A stretch of 64,000 bases of DNA. Origin: Wocania_A sp965224845 (GTDB lineage: Bacteria > Bacteroidota > Bacteroidia > Flavobacteriales > Flavobacteriaceae). The notes under the pieces were generated by a model. That model searched no databases and had not been told where the DNA came from. It saw nothing but the letters and a program-made list of their open reading frames with translations. Location: assembly GCA_965224845.1 (NCBI GenBank), contig CBDDAJ010000033.1, forward strand, positions 1-64,000. Direction: 5' to 3'. Both the position numbers and the translations under genes were made by a program. This document shows positions 1 to 8,605 of the stretch, in pieces. Numbering within the stretch: the first letter of the stretch is position 1; each line of letters begins with the position of its first letter.

Positions 1-1
1 G

Positions 2-445
2 GGATATACTATTATGGATGATGCTTCTGGGAATTATTATGGCAAGCAATTAATACGGGATTACTATTTTAATATGATGCCAGAAAATATTAAAATAGCT
101 TTTGAAACCAAGTTTAATGTTGAAGAAGATTATATAAAGTACAATTTGTATAAGCAACCCAACCCTAATGCTTATTTAGCAAATTTTGCTGAATTTATGT
201 TTCTAAATAAAGATTCAGAGTATATTACAAATCTTATTAAAAAAGGGATTCGTTTATTTACTAAAACCATGATTATGCAATATAAAGAAGTGCTTAAAAC
301 AGCACCTGTACATTTTGCAGGATCTATTGCTTTTTTCTCGCAAAAAGAAATTAAAGAAGTAGCAGACGAAATGGGCTTTACTGTTGGTAATTTTGAACGA
401 AGACCTATAGAAGGCTTAGTGTCATTTCACACAGCTAATTTGTAA
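2..445 (+). CDS. BadF/BadG/BcrA/BcrD-type ATPase, N-acetylglucosamine kinase-like (C-terminal part)
   Basis: The reading frame is open from base 2, so the gene starts before the window; the first ATG at 14 is internal. The visible 148 residues begin GYTIMDDASGNYYGKQLI, which matches the glycine-rich nucleotide-binding segment (GD/D-x-G-S-G-x-x-x-G) of the ASKHA-fold N-acetylglucosamine kinase/BadF family, and continue as the helical C-terminal lobe. In this family the protein is a cytosolic sugar kinase of about 280-290 residues, so roughly half is missing. The exact substrate cannot be read from this fragment. It ends 24 bases before the next ORF on the same strand. Confidence 0.75.
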   Translation, partial: GYTIMDDASGNYYGKQLIRDYYFNMMPENIKIAFETKFNVEEDYIKYNLYKQPNPNAYLANFAEFMFLNKDSEYITNLIKKGIRLFTKTMIMQYKEVLKTAPVHFAGSIAFFSQKEIKEVADEMGFTVGNFERRPIEGLVSFHTANL

Positions 446-469
446 AATAAACCTCGAAACTAGTGGGTT

Positions 470-1702
470 TTGCTTAAACACATAGCGCTTTATATTTCTA
501 ATAAAGATGATAAGCACTTGCTTATTAAACGCATCATTTCGGGTAACTTTATAGTTGATTATTCAAATTTAAAAGGTGCTGTATTTTCTAAAAAAACCTT
601 AGATAAGTTTATTGATGAAGAAGTTCGCCATGGGCATATTAATGTCATTACAAGTACAAAAAACAGTTTGCTGCATTCTTCTGAAGGCGAGCGAAAAAAG
701 GCATTATTAAAGCACCTTATTTTACAAAACCCGGAATATATTCTGGTAGACAATGTTTTTGGAAATTTAGATATAAACGCACAAAAAAACATTGAAAAAA
801 CACTAACAAGTTTAAGCAATAAAATACCGGTAATACAAATTGCTAATAGAAAAAGGGATATTCTCCCTTTTATAGATGAAGTCTATAAATTAGAAAATCA
901 AAACCCAATTTTATATAGAGAGATTGATGCGGTAAATAATGACAATATTAAACCGTTCTCTCAAAATTTGCCTAAACCTTATCACCTAATAAATGATTCA
1001 TATAATTCGCTAGTTAAATTTATTGATGTTACCATAAGTTATGGAGACAGAACCATTGTTAAAAATATTAATTGGGAAATTAAACCTGGTGAGTTTTGGC
1101 AATTAAAAGGACCAAATGGTTCTGGAAAAAGTACACTTTTAAGTCTTATTTCAGGAGATAACCCTAAGGCTTATAACCAAAATATAACTTTATTTGGCGT
1201 TAAAAAAGGAAGTGGAGAAAGTGTTTGGGATATTAAACGGAAAATAGGCTACTTTTCTTCAGAGTATTTAAGAGGTTTTGAACGCCTACATTCTATTGAG
1301 AAAATGATTATCTCTGGTTTTTTTGATTCTATAGGGCTCTATAAAATACCAAGTGAGAGGCAAATTATATTAGCCCATCAATGGCTTAAAGTATTGGATA
1401 TGTTCAATATAAAGGATAAAAGCTTTTTAAGCCTGTCTGTAGGGCACCAACGATTAGTTTTAATAGCCAGAGCTATGGTCAAGCACCCGCCATTGCTTAT
1501 TTTAGATGAACCAACAAACGGTTTAGACGATAGCGATGCAGCGCTATTTGCTATGTTAGTAAATAAAATAGCTTCAGAAAGTAATACAGCTATTTTGTAT
1601 GTTTCTCATAGAAAAGAAGAAAACCTATTAAAGCCTAGTTTTGTTTATCAATTATCACCTGGCAATATGGGCTCTGAAGGAAAATCTATTAAAACGTCTT
1701 AA
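470..1702 (+). CDS. ModF-like double ABC ATPase, first half degenerate
   Basis: The protein has 410 residues and two ATP-binding cassette halves with no membrane segment. The second half is complete: Walker A GPNGSGKST near residue 218, signature LSVGHQRL and Walker B LLILDEPTNGLD. The first half lacks any Walker A loop and keeps only a signature-like HSSEGERKK and a Walker B-like ILVDNVFGNLD. The arrangement resembles ModF/PhrA ATPases, which occur without their own permease. The only start in frame is TTG at 470, since a TAG lies at 461 and no ATG precedes conserved sequence; TTG starts recur in this window. Molybdate transport is the family label only; nothing here proves the substrate. 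Confidence 0.75.
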   Translation: MLKHIALYISNKDDKHLLIKRIISGNFIVDYSNLKGAVFSKKTLDKFIDEEVRHGHINVITSTKNSLLHSSEGERKKALLKHLILQNPEYILVDNVFGNLDINAQKNIEKTLTSLSNKIPVIQIANRKRDILPFIDEVYKLENQNPILYREIDAVNNDNIKPFSQNLPKPYHLINDSYNSLVKFIDVTISYGDRTIVKNINWEIKPGEFWQLKGPNGSGKSTLLSLISGDNPKAYNQNITLFGVKKGSGESVWDIKRKIGYFSSEYLRGFERLHSIEKMIISGFFDSIGLYKIPSERQIILAHQWLKVLDMFNIKDKSFLSLSVGHQRLVLIARAMVKHPPLLILDEPTNGLDDSDAALFAMLVNKIASESNTAILYVSHRKEENLLKPSFVYQLSPGNMGSEGKSIKTS

Positions 1703-1734
1703 TATTTTATAACAATAATTAATAAATTATACTT

Positions 1735-1765
1735 TTGATATTTAGTATATTTATAAATAAGTTTG
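1735..1765 (+). promoter_or_regulatory. Bacteroidota-type promoter for the hybrid histidine kinase
   Basis: TTG (1735-1737, within TTTTG) is followed after 20 bases by TAAGTTTG (1758-1765). This fits the flavobacterial -33 TTG / -7 TAnnTTTG consensus exactly, and the kinase ATG lies 15 bases downstream, so the leader would be very short. It is a consensus match by eye only. Confidence 0.55.
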
Positions 1766-1780
1766 TTTAAATACGTATAG

Positions 1781-3196
1781 ATGCCTTTTTATAAAAAACC
1801 AATGCGACCATCGCAAGCAAAAATTGTTTTATCAATTTTTGTTCTTATTGCTTTTGCTGTTATTTTCTTTGTTGGTTTTAATTATGTTGAGACAAGTTCT
1901 GATTTAAGGAATATAGCCTTGTTATTAGCTATAATAATGATCGTTATGGTTATAGTGGCGTTTCATTTTTTTAAAAACCAATACTCCAATGAATTAGAAG
2001 TAGAAAACTTAAACAATCTTATAAAAGATTTAAAACAAAAATTAAGCAAAGCATTGGATACAGGTGAGTATAAGTCTATTTATTTGGCTAATATGAGCCA
2101 CGAAATAAGAACTCCCTTAAATACGGTTTTGGGAATGCTAAACATGTTGAAACAGACAAATTTGGATGCTGATCAAAAGGCTCAAGTCGAGATAGCCGAT
2201 TATTCTTCAGAACATTTATTGCAATTGGTAAATATGATTATTGATAATTCCAGGGTCGATGAAGGTGATGTAAATTTAAATTTAGTGGCATTAAATTTAA
2301 AATCAGATTTGTCAAGGTTATTTAAAATATTTGAGTATCAAGCTTGGGAAAAGGGCTTAGAACTAGAGTATAAATTTTTGTTTGAAGATGAAAAAAAGTT
2401 TTATGTTTTAGGTGATTCTGCTAAAATCCAGCAGGTTCTTATTAACTTAATTAACAATGCTATTAAGTTTACAAATAATGGAAAAATAACAATAATTGTT
2501 GACCAAACGGTTAGTATAGATGAAGACCAGATCGTTACATTTTATATAAAAGATACTGGTGTTGGTATGCGCTCTTACGAAGTTAAAAGAATTCTTGAAG
2601 CTTCAGGCAAAGTAGAATTCTCTGATTTTAAAGACTATAGAGGTGGGGGATATGGGCTTTCAATTTCACGAGACTTAGTGAAATTAATGGGAGGTGAGCT
2701 CAAAATTGAAAGTAAAGAAAATAAAGGCACTACATTTTATTTTAGTGTACAACTTAAAAAAACCCTAAATATTGAAACACCAAGTACAGAGGTTAAGCCT
2801 ATTTTACTAAATAAGTTTAATGTATTAGTTGCAGAAGATAATAGGATGAACCAGAAAGTAATTAAGTTTCTGTTAGAACAACAAGGGGCCGATTGTACTT
2901 TTGCTAAAAATGGATTAGAAGCCGTAGATTTATATAAGATTTTAGACTTCGATATGGTATTTATGGATATTTATATGCCAGATTTAGATGGATATCAAGC
3001 TACAGAAAAGATAAAAAGGACAAGAAAGTATAGCAAGCATAAAACACCAATAATAGCAGTTTCTGCAAGTGCTTTTGATGAGGATATTGAGAATGCTAAA
3101 CTAGCTGGTATCGATGATTTTTTAGCAAAACCAATAGAAGTAGAAAAACTAAAAGAATTACTTATAAAATACGCCTCAGTAAATGAAACGGTTTAG
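1781..3196 (+). CDS. hybrid sensor histidine kinase / response regulator
   Basis: The protein has 471 residues. Two membrane helices (about 17-35 and 43-64) are joined by a short loop, so there is no periplasmic sensor domain. A coiled linker leads to a HisKA domain with NMSHEIRTPLN (phospho-acceptor His107), then a HATPase_c domain (N box NLINNAIKF, G boxes DTGVGM and GGGYGLSIS). A C-terminal receiver domain begins VLVAEDNRMNQ, with phospho-acceptor Asp396 in FMDIYMPDLDG and Lys in LAKPIE. Such hybrids relay phosphate to an Hpt protein or act by themselves; no partner is adjacent. The stop codon abuts the stop of the convergent ridA-like gene with no spacer. The stimulus is unknown. Confidence 0.92.
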   Translation: MPFYKKPMRPSQAKIVLSIFVLIAFAVIFFVGFNYVETSSDLRNIALLLAIIMIVMVIVAFHFFKNQYSNELEVENLNNLIKDLKQKLSKALDTGEYKSIYLANMSHEIRTPLNTVLGMLNMLKQTNLDADQKAQVEIADYSSEHLLQLVNMIIDNSRVDEGDVNLNLVALNLKSDLSRLFKIFEYQAWEKGLELEYKFLFEDEKKFYVLGDSAKIQQVLINLINNAIKFTNNGKITIIVDQTVSIDEDQIVTFYIKDTGVGMRSYEVKRILEASGKVEFSDFKDYRGGGYGLSISRDLVKLMGGELKIESKENKGTTFYFSVQLKKTLNIETPSTEVKPILLNKFNVLVAEDNRMNQKVIKFLLEQQGADCTFAKNGLEAVDLYKILDFDMVFMDIYMPDLDGYQATEKIKRTRKYSKHKTPIIAVSASAFDEDIENAKLAGIDDFLAKPIEVEKLKELLIKYASVNETV

Positions 3197-3580
3197 CTAT
3201 TTTATAGCTATCATACTTATTTCTACATTTACATCTTTAGGTAATCGTGCAACTTCAACGGTTTCACGTGCCGGAGCATGGCTGTCATCAAAATAGCTTC
3301 CATAGACCTCGTTTATTTCTCCAAAATTATTCATATCACTAATAAATATAGAAGTCTTAATAACATTATCGAAAGTCATGTCTGCAGCTTCTAAAACCGC
3401 TTTCATATTTTCCATGACTTGCTTGGTTTCTGTTTTGATATCGCTTAAAATTAAAGCACCTGTTTCCGGGTTTAATGCAATCTGCCCAGATGTATATAAT
3501 GTGTTTTCACTTAAAACGGCTTGACTGTATGGTCCAATTGGCGCAGGTGCATGTGGTGTATTAATAATTTTTTTCATCAA
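3197..3580 (-). CDS. ridA: RidA family reactive-intermediate deaminase
   Basis: The protein has 127 residues, the normal length for the YjgF/YER057c/UK114 family. RidA proteins hydrolyse reactive enamine/imine intermediates made by PLP-dependent dehydratases. Seen here are the N-terminal APAPIGPYSQAV segment, SGQIALNPETG, and the substrate-carboxylate-binding Arg in HAPARETVEVARLP. It lies 53 bases downstream of the lptD-like gene on the same strand and may be cotranscribed with it. The start could also be the second Met, one codon in. Confidence 0.93.
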   Translation of the reverse strand: MMKKIINTPHAPAPIGPYSQAVLSENTLYTSGQIALNPETGALILSDIKTETKQVMENMKAVLEAADMTFDNVIKTSIFISDMNNFGEINEVYGSYFDDSHAPARETVEVARLPKDVNVEISMIAIK

Positions 3581-3633
3581 ATTTAGTTTTTGTGGTTCTC
3601 CAAAAAAGAGAATTTTATTGTTCTTTTTAACCC

Positions 3634-6393
3634 TTATAATCTTTGATCTGGTTGTCTGCGTTTTTCGTATTTAAGATCTTTTAGAATACTAGATTTTATT
3701 CCTATAAAGAAATTCCAGGAGCTTCTGGAACTAAAAGGGACCCAACTAAAATTCATTTTCCAACTCAATAAATCACGTTCAAAGCGTAACTGTGTATAAG
3801 TGAACCCTTTATTTTTCAAATCGTAACCAGAAGAAGCCCCAACAGACCATTTAGGTGATAATTCTATATCGCCAGAAAACATAAGTGAGTGTGATGAAAT
3901 TTCATTTTGCCTTCTTGAGTTTGCATAATTAACGGCATAGGCTAAGCGTAAACTCCAGGGTATTTTAAAATTAAAAAAGGCACTCGGTTCTTCGTCTTCT
4001 TTATTGTCTTTGTTTTCATTAAATCTGGAAAAATCTTCTGATACCCCAAATAAGTCGTCGTCGCGTCCGCCACTACGTAAGTTTTCCTGTATGGCAGGGT
4101 CTCCCTTATTACTGTCTTCTCTGTTGTCTCCTTTACCACCAGAAAGCGAATAACTAGCAGTAAGGTTTGCACTGGTTAGTCTAAAAAGACTACCGCCATT
4201 ATCAATATTAAACTTATCTATTCGATTATTGTTATTATCTAGTGCATAGGGGTCTAGAGTCGCCCCAAAGTTTACACTTAGTTTATTGTCAAACAATTGG
4301 GTGCCACCACTCATTCTAACTGGGCTCCATTGTAATGAATCTCCAGCAAAATTATATGAGGTAGAAAAGTTTAAATTATTAAGTAAAACAATCTTTTTTG
4401 GTTCAGTAGCAGTACTGTCTTTATCTCTTACTTTGGCTTCAAAATTATTGGCTATTGAAATCCCCATTGAGCTAGAGAAATTTTTACTTGGTACACCAAA
4501 AAGCCCTTGTTCAAATCTTGAAAACTCAACATCTTCAGTTGTTAATCCATCTGCACTAACGACTTCATATGTATCATAATATTTATCAAAAGCAGGATTA
4601 ATATTATAACTTATAGATGGTCGAATAACATGTCGTATGGCATGAATCTTTGGGTTTTCATTTTCTTTTTTAAAGTTGAATAATCCATAAATTGTTGTAC
4701 CTAAACTAGTACTAAAATTATAGGTTCTATAAGAATCAAACCCATTTATTGTTTCGGTTACAACTTCATCATTTACATTGTCATAAAACCGGTCTATAGT
4801 TTTAAAGGTCCATACTTCATTAAAACTGGTAGAAGCACTCAAGCTAAAATGTTTAAATACTTTAAAGTTAGTACTTAAAGGGATGGTGTGTTGAAACCCA
4901 GCCTTTGCATCATCAAACATTTCCTTTTTAAAGAAAAGCGAATCTGTGGTTTGTATTCTGTTTTCTCCTCTAACACTATATTGAAAGTTTATATTTTGAA
5001 TGATGCCTTTTTTTGATCCAACTTTAGGGGCAAAAGGAAATATTCTACTCACGTTTCCTTGAAATGTTGGAAGCGTCATATTAATTTGCTCTGTATTTGT
5101 ATTTTGAGAATGTGTGGCTGTGACACTAAAATTTACAGAGGGTTCTCCTTCAAATGTTTTAGAATAAGATACAGATGATGCTAAGGTATTATTTAGAAAA
5201 GCACCAGAATTAATTTGATTGATTGAGGTTCTGTAATAGGTACTGCTACCTAAATTTACCGATGCCGAAAAGCGAGAGCTGGGATTGGCTTTACTATCTT
5301 GACTATGCGACCAACGTAAATTATATACGGTAGACTTTCCATAATCAGGAAAACCACGTTCGCTGGTAATTAAATTTTCATATCGAAATCCAATATTTCC
5401 TCTAAATCTATAGCGTTTTGCATACGTATTTTCTAAACGTATACCATAGCTTCCATTAGTATAATAATCTCCTAAAACCGCTAAATCCAGATAGTCGCTT
5501 ATAGCAAAATAATACCCCCCGTTTTGTAAAAAATAACCCCGGTCGTTTTGTTCACCAAAGCTGGGAATAATAACCCCAGAGGTTTGTTTTTCAGATTGAG
5601 GGAAAAAGCCAAAAGGTAATCCTATTGGCGTTGGAACATCATAAATAAAAAGATTTGCTAAACCAGTTACTATTTTTTTACCAGGCACAACTTTAGCTTT
5701 TCTTAGTAAGATGTAATACTCAGGATCCTCTAAATCTTCAGCAGTTGTATATTTTCCTCGATGTATAAAATAAACCGAATCATTCTCTTTTTTTGTTATT
5801 TGAGCTATAACAGTTCCTCCCGATTGTTCAGTTTTAGAATTGTAAATTAGTGCTTTTTCAGATTTTGTATTAAATATAATGGAATCTGGCTCTACAATAT
5901 TTGCACCTTGAGTAAATATTGGTGCTTGAGAATAACCACCAATAGAATCTGTAATTCCTTTAGCATAAACAGTATTGGTGCTATAATCTATAGTAATACT
6001 ACCAGATTTAATATTTATATCGCCATAATCTATTTCGGCTTCATTATATAAATATAATTTTTGTTTTTTTTGATTAAAAGACGTGTAATCTGTAGCTTTA
6101 TATTTTACAATATGCTCTAATGTTTCTTTTTTAGGCTTTATAGAATCGGTAATAGTGGTGTCTTGTGCTTTTTCTGCAGGAACTTCAGATTTTATAATCT
6201 CTTTCGCATTAACAACAATACTATCTTTTACAGTAGGTTTAATACTATCTGTAGGTTTCCGGATGTCTTGGGCGAAGCTTAACGTGTTAATAAACACTGT
6301 AAAACTTAATGCAAAAAGTATTTTAAAGTTGTTTGTATGCAACGCTTTTAAATGTATTTTTGTAAAAGTATGGCTCGGTTTTTGAATTGCCAA
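3634..6393 (-). CDS. lptD: LPS-assembly outer-membrane protein LptD
   Basis: The protein has 919 residues. An N-terminal signal region (hydrophobic stretch ending LSFAQ near residue 41) is followed by a Pro/Lys/Ser-rich spacer, an OstA-like beta-jellyroll (YLYNEAEIDYGDINIKSGSI, about residues 110-200), and a long beta-strand-rich domain with alternating aromatic residues typical of the LptD barrel, including the conserved TPIGLPFGFFPQSEKQTSG segment. In LPS-producing bacteria this protein inserts LPS into the outer leaflet with LptE. It is divergent from the amidase and MCE genes, so three envelope-maintenance genes meet here. An acidic, low-complexity run near residues 750-800 is likely a surface loop. 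Confidence 0.88.
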   Translation of the reverse strand: MAIQKPSHTFTKIHLKALHTNNFKILFALSFTVFINTLSFAQDIRKPTDSIKPTVKDSIVVNAKEIIKSEVPAEKAQDTTITDSIKPKKETLEHIVKYKATDYTSFNQKKQKLYLYNEAEIDYGDINIKSGSITIDYSTNTVYAKGITDSIGGYSQAPIFTQGANIVEPDSIIFNTKSEKALIYNSKTEQSGGTVIAQITKKENDSVYFIHRGKYTTAEDLEDPEYYILLRKAKVVPGKKIVTGLANLFIYDVPTPIGLPFGFFPQSEKQTSGVIIPSFGEQNDRGYFLQNGGYYFAISDYLDLAVLGDYYTNGSYGIRLENTYAKRYRFRGNIGFRYENLITSERGFPDYGKSTVYNLRWSHSQDSKANPSSRFSASVNLGSSTYYRTSINQINSGAFLNNTLASSVSYSKTFEGEPSVNFSVTATHSQNTNTEQINMTLPTFQGNVSRIFPFAPKVGSKKGIIQNINFQYSVRGENRIQTTDSLFFKKEMFDDAKAGFQHTIPLSTNFKVFKHFSLSASTSFNEVWTFKTIDRFYDNVNDEVVTETINGFDSYRTYNFSTSLGTTIYGLFNFKKENENPKIHAIRHVIRPSISYNINPAFDKYYDTYEVVSADGLTTEDVEFSRFEQGLFGVPSKNFSSSMGISIANNFEAKVRDKDSTATEPKKIVLLNNLNFSTSYNFAGDSLQWSPVRMSGGTQLFDNKLSVNFGATLDPYALDNNNNRIDKFNIDNGGSLFRLTSANLTASYSLSGGKGDNREDSNKGDPAIQENLRSGGRDDDLFGVSEDFSRFNENKDNKEDEEPSAFFNFKIPWSLRLAYAVNYANSRRQNEISSHSLMFSGDIELSPKWSVGASSGYDLKNKGFTYTQLRFERDLLSWKMNFSWVPFSSRSSWNFFIGIKSSILKDLKYEKRRQPDQRL

Positions 6394-6505
6394 AATTACA
6401 TATATTTTTCTGTGATAATTTATTATTCAGCGGAAAAATTTTAAATTAAATATTTACTCAGTTAAATGGAGTAATAAACCGAATTTTTACGCGTTAAAAT
6501 TACTT

Positions 6506-7615
6506 ATGCAAACGTCCAGATTATTAGTTTTCGTATCTTTTATAATAGTATTAACATTTTCATCTTTTATGAATGTTGATAAAACTCAGTCTAACAACAA
6601 GTTTATTGTTGTTTTAGATGCCGGTCATGGTGGTAAGGATCCTGGAAATTTAGGAAACGGATACAAAGAAAAGGATATTGCCTTAAAAGTTGTTTTAGCT
6701 ATAGGAAAAGAGCTTGAGAAGGATCCAGGCATAAAAGTGATTTACACACGAAAAACAGATGCATTTATTGATTTATTTGTTCGGGGAAAAATAGCGAATA
6801 AAGCCAATGCAGATTTATTTGTTTCTGTTCATTGCGATTCTCATACGAGTCAGGCCTATGGAGCAGGCACTTTTGTTTTAGGAACACATAGAAACAAGAC
6901 CAATTTTGAAGTTGCCAAAAAGGAGAACTCTGTAATTTTTCTCGAAAATGATTATGAAAAAAACTATGATGGCTTCGATCCTAATTCGCCTGAATCTGTT
7001 ATTAGCATATTATTAGGACAAGAAGAGTATTTAGATCAAAGTATACAATTAGCTGGCTTAATTCAAAACAATTTTGCGAATAGATTAAAAAGAAAAAACA
7101 GAAAAGTAAAGCAAGCAGGTTTTATTGTGCTCCACCAAACTGTTATGCCTAGTGTATTGGTTGAGCTCGGATTTTTAACGAATAAAAAAGAAGGGGCTTA
7201 TTTAAACTCAAAAAGAGGCCAAAGAGAAATGGCTCTGGCAATAAAAGATGCGATATTGCAATACAAAGAAGAATTGTATCTTAATGTTGGAAATCAAGTC
7301 TATGTTGATGATACATCAGAAATTAGTGAACAACCAGATACTGATCTTACCGATATAATTTTTAAAGTTCAAATAGCAGCAAGTTCAAAATCTTTAGAAA
7401 CAAAGCCCTATAATTTTAAAGGATTGAATCATATCTCCAAAACCAAAGAAAATAATTTGTATAAATATTATTATGGAGAAACATCAAATTATAATACCGT
7501 AAAAAGACTTGAAGAAGAAGCTAAAACTGCTGGTTTTAAAACAGGTTACATTGTAGCATTTAAAGCAGGTAAAAAAATAACTTTAACTGAAGCTTTAAAA
7601 ACAACTGCGAATTAG
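6506..7615 (+). CDS. N-acetylmuramoyl-L-alanine amidase with C-terminal SPOR-like domain
   Basis: The 369-residue protein has an N-terminal signal or anchor helix followed by an Amidase_3 domain. Zinc-binding motifs are visible: VLDAGHGGKDPGN (His), the YKEKDIAL Glu, SVHCDSH (His) and the catalytic VELGFLTN Glu. The domain ends near residue 250. The C-terminal 80 residues (FKVQIAASSK through GYIVAFKAGKK) look like a SPOR-type septal peptidoglycan-binding fold. The enzyme would cleave the amide between MurNAc and the stem peptide during cell separation. It starts 112 bases from the divergent lptD gene and is followed by the MCE gene on the same strand. Confidence 0.92.
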   Translation: MQTSRLLVFVSFIIVLTFSSFMNVDKTQSNNKFIVVLDAGHGGKDPGNLGNGYKEKDIALKVVLAIGKELEKDPGIKVIYTRKTDAFIDLFVRGKIANKANADLFVSVHCDSHTSQAYGAGTFVLGTHRNKTNFEVAKKENSVIFLENDYEKNYDGFDPNSPESVISILLGQEEYLDQSIQLAGLIQNNFANRLKRKNRKVKQAGFIVLHQTVMPSVLVELGFLTNKKEGAYLNSKRGQREMALAIKDAILQYKEELYLNVGNQVYVDDTSEISEQPDTDLTDIIFKVQIAASSKSLETKPYNFKGLNHISKTKENNLYKYYYGETSNYNTVKRLEEEAKTAGFKTGYIVAFKAGKKITLTEALKTTAN

Positions 7616-7638
7616 ATTCATTCTTTTTAAATTTATCT

Positions 7639-7646
7639 TAAATTTG
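7639..7646 (+). promoter_or_regulatory. possible -7 box (TAAATTTG) before the MCE gene
   Basis: TAAATTTG matches the Bacteroidota -7 consensus TAnnTTTG at all fixed positions and lies 21 bases before the TTG start of the MCE gene. No convincing TTG -33 element is seen at the right distance, so it may be chance in AT-rich DNA. Confidence 0.3.
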
Positions 7647-7666
7647 TTTCACTAAACATATGTATT

Positions 7667-8599
7667 TTGCAAATATCAAAAGAAGTTAAAACATCAATAT
7701 TAGTAATTGCCGGAATCGTTCTTTTTATTTTCGGATTTAATTACTTAAAGGGTCAGAATTTGTTCGAAAACAGTAATGTTTATTATACAGAGTTTGATTA
7801 TAATGCACTAACGACCTCTTCATTAGTAACCATTAAAGGAAATTCTGTTGGTAAAATTCGGGATATTACTTACGATTATAAAACAGGAAAAACTAAGGTA
7901 GCCTTTTTTGTGAATGGTGAGTTAGAATTTTCGAAGAATAGTATTGTAAGAATGTATGAAGCTGGTTTAATGGGCGGAAATGCTATTGCTATAATTACTG
8001 TAGAAGAGGGCGAAACAGCTAAGTCTGGAGATCTCTTAAAATCTGAAGTGGAAGAAGGTCTTGTGGCCAGCCTTTCTAAGAATTTTTCTGGTTTAAGTAG
8101 TGAGTTAAATTCTACCTTAAGGTCTACAGATACACTCATGGTGAGTTTAAATAAATTAGTAGCAGATGATTCTGAAAAAGGACTTAAGAGTACTATAAAA
8201 GAATTAAACGAAACTTTAAAATCCTTTAAAAACACATCAAATGCTTTAAACAAGGTTATATCAAAGAATGACGATAATATCTCAGCAATTCTTGAACGTT
8301 TTAAAACAACTAGTAATGATTTATCAGTAATGATAACAGAACTTAAAGAGGCCAAAATAGGAACCACTGTTGAAACTTTAAATAATACACTAAGTAATTT
8401 AAATAAGCTTTTGGTTACAATTGACAAAGGCGAAGGGACCTTAGGAAAACTACTAAAAGAAGACAGTTTATATAACAATATTGAAGGCGCTACAGGAGAA
8501 CTGGAAGCCTTATTAAAAGATATCAAGCTACATCCAAAGCGTTATTTTAGAATTCTTTCAAAAAAAGAAATCCCATATAAAGAAGCTGAAACCAACTAA
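7667..8599 (+). CDS. MCE/MlaD family lipid-transport protein
   Basis: The 310-residue protein has one N-terminal membrane helix (about residues 9-26), an MCE domain (about 37-115, with LTTSSLVTIKGNSVGKI and YEAGLMGGNAIAI) and a long helical tail rich in Ser/Thr/Asn that is likely coiled-coil. MlaD-type proteins bind phospholipids in the periplasm and pass them between the inner and outer membranes, working with MlaE/MlaF (not in this window). The in-frame start is TTG at 7667; the nearby ATG at 7660 is in another frame. The C-terminus HPKRYFRI is typical of the Bacteroidota family. It is 6 bases ahead of the Fe-S gene. Confidence 0.88.
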   Translation: MQISKEVKTSILVIAGIVLFIFGFNYLKGQNLFENSNVYYTEFDYNALTTSSLVTIKGNSVGKIRDITYDYKTGKTKVAFFVNGELEFSKNSIVRMYEAGLMGGNAIAIITVEEGETAKSGDLLKSEVEEGLVASLSKNFSGLSSELNSTLRSTDTLMVSLNKLVADDSEKGLKSTIKELNETLKSFKNTSNALNKVISKNDDNISAILERFKTTSNDLSVMITELKEAKIGTTVETLNNTLSNLNKLLVTIDKGEGTLGKLLKEDSLYNNIEGATGELEALLKDIKLHPKRYFRILSKKEIPYKEAETN

Positions 8600-8605
8600 A
8601 GATAA

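Noticed and set aside
7876..8526. 216-codon ORF antisense to the MCE gene
   Set aside because: It is a shadow frame: Ser/Leu/Phe-rich, without a recognisable domain, fully opposite a clear MCE/MlaD protein.
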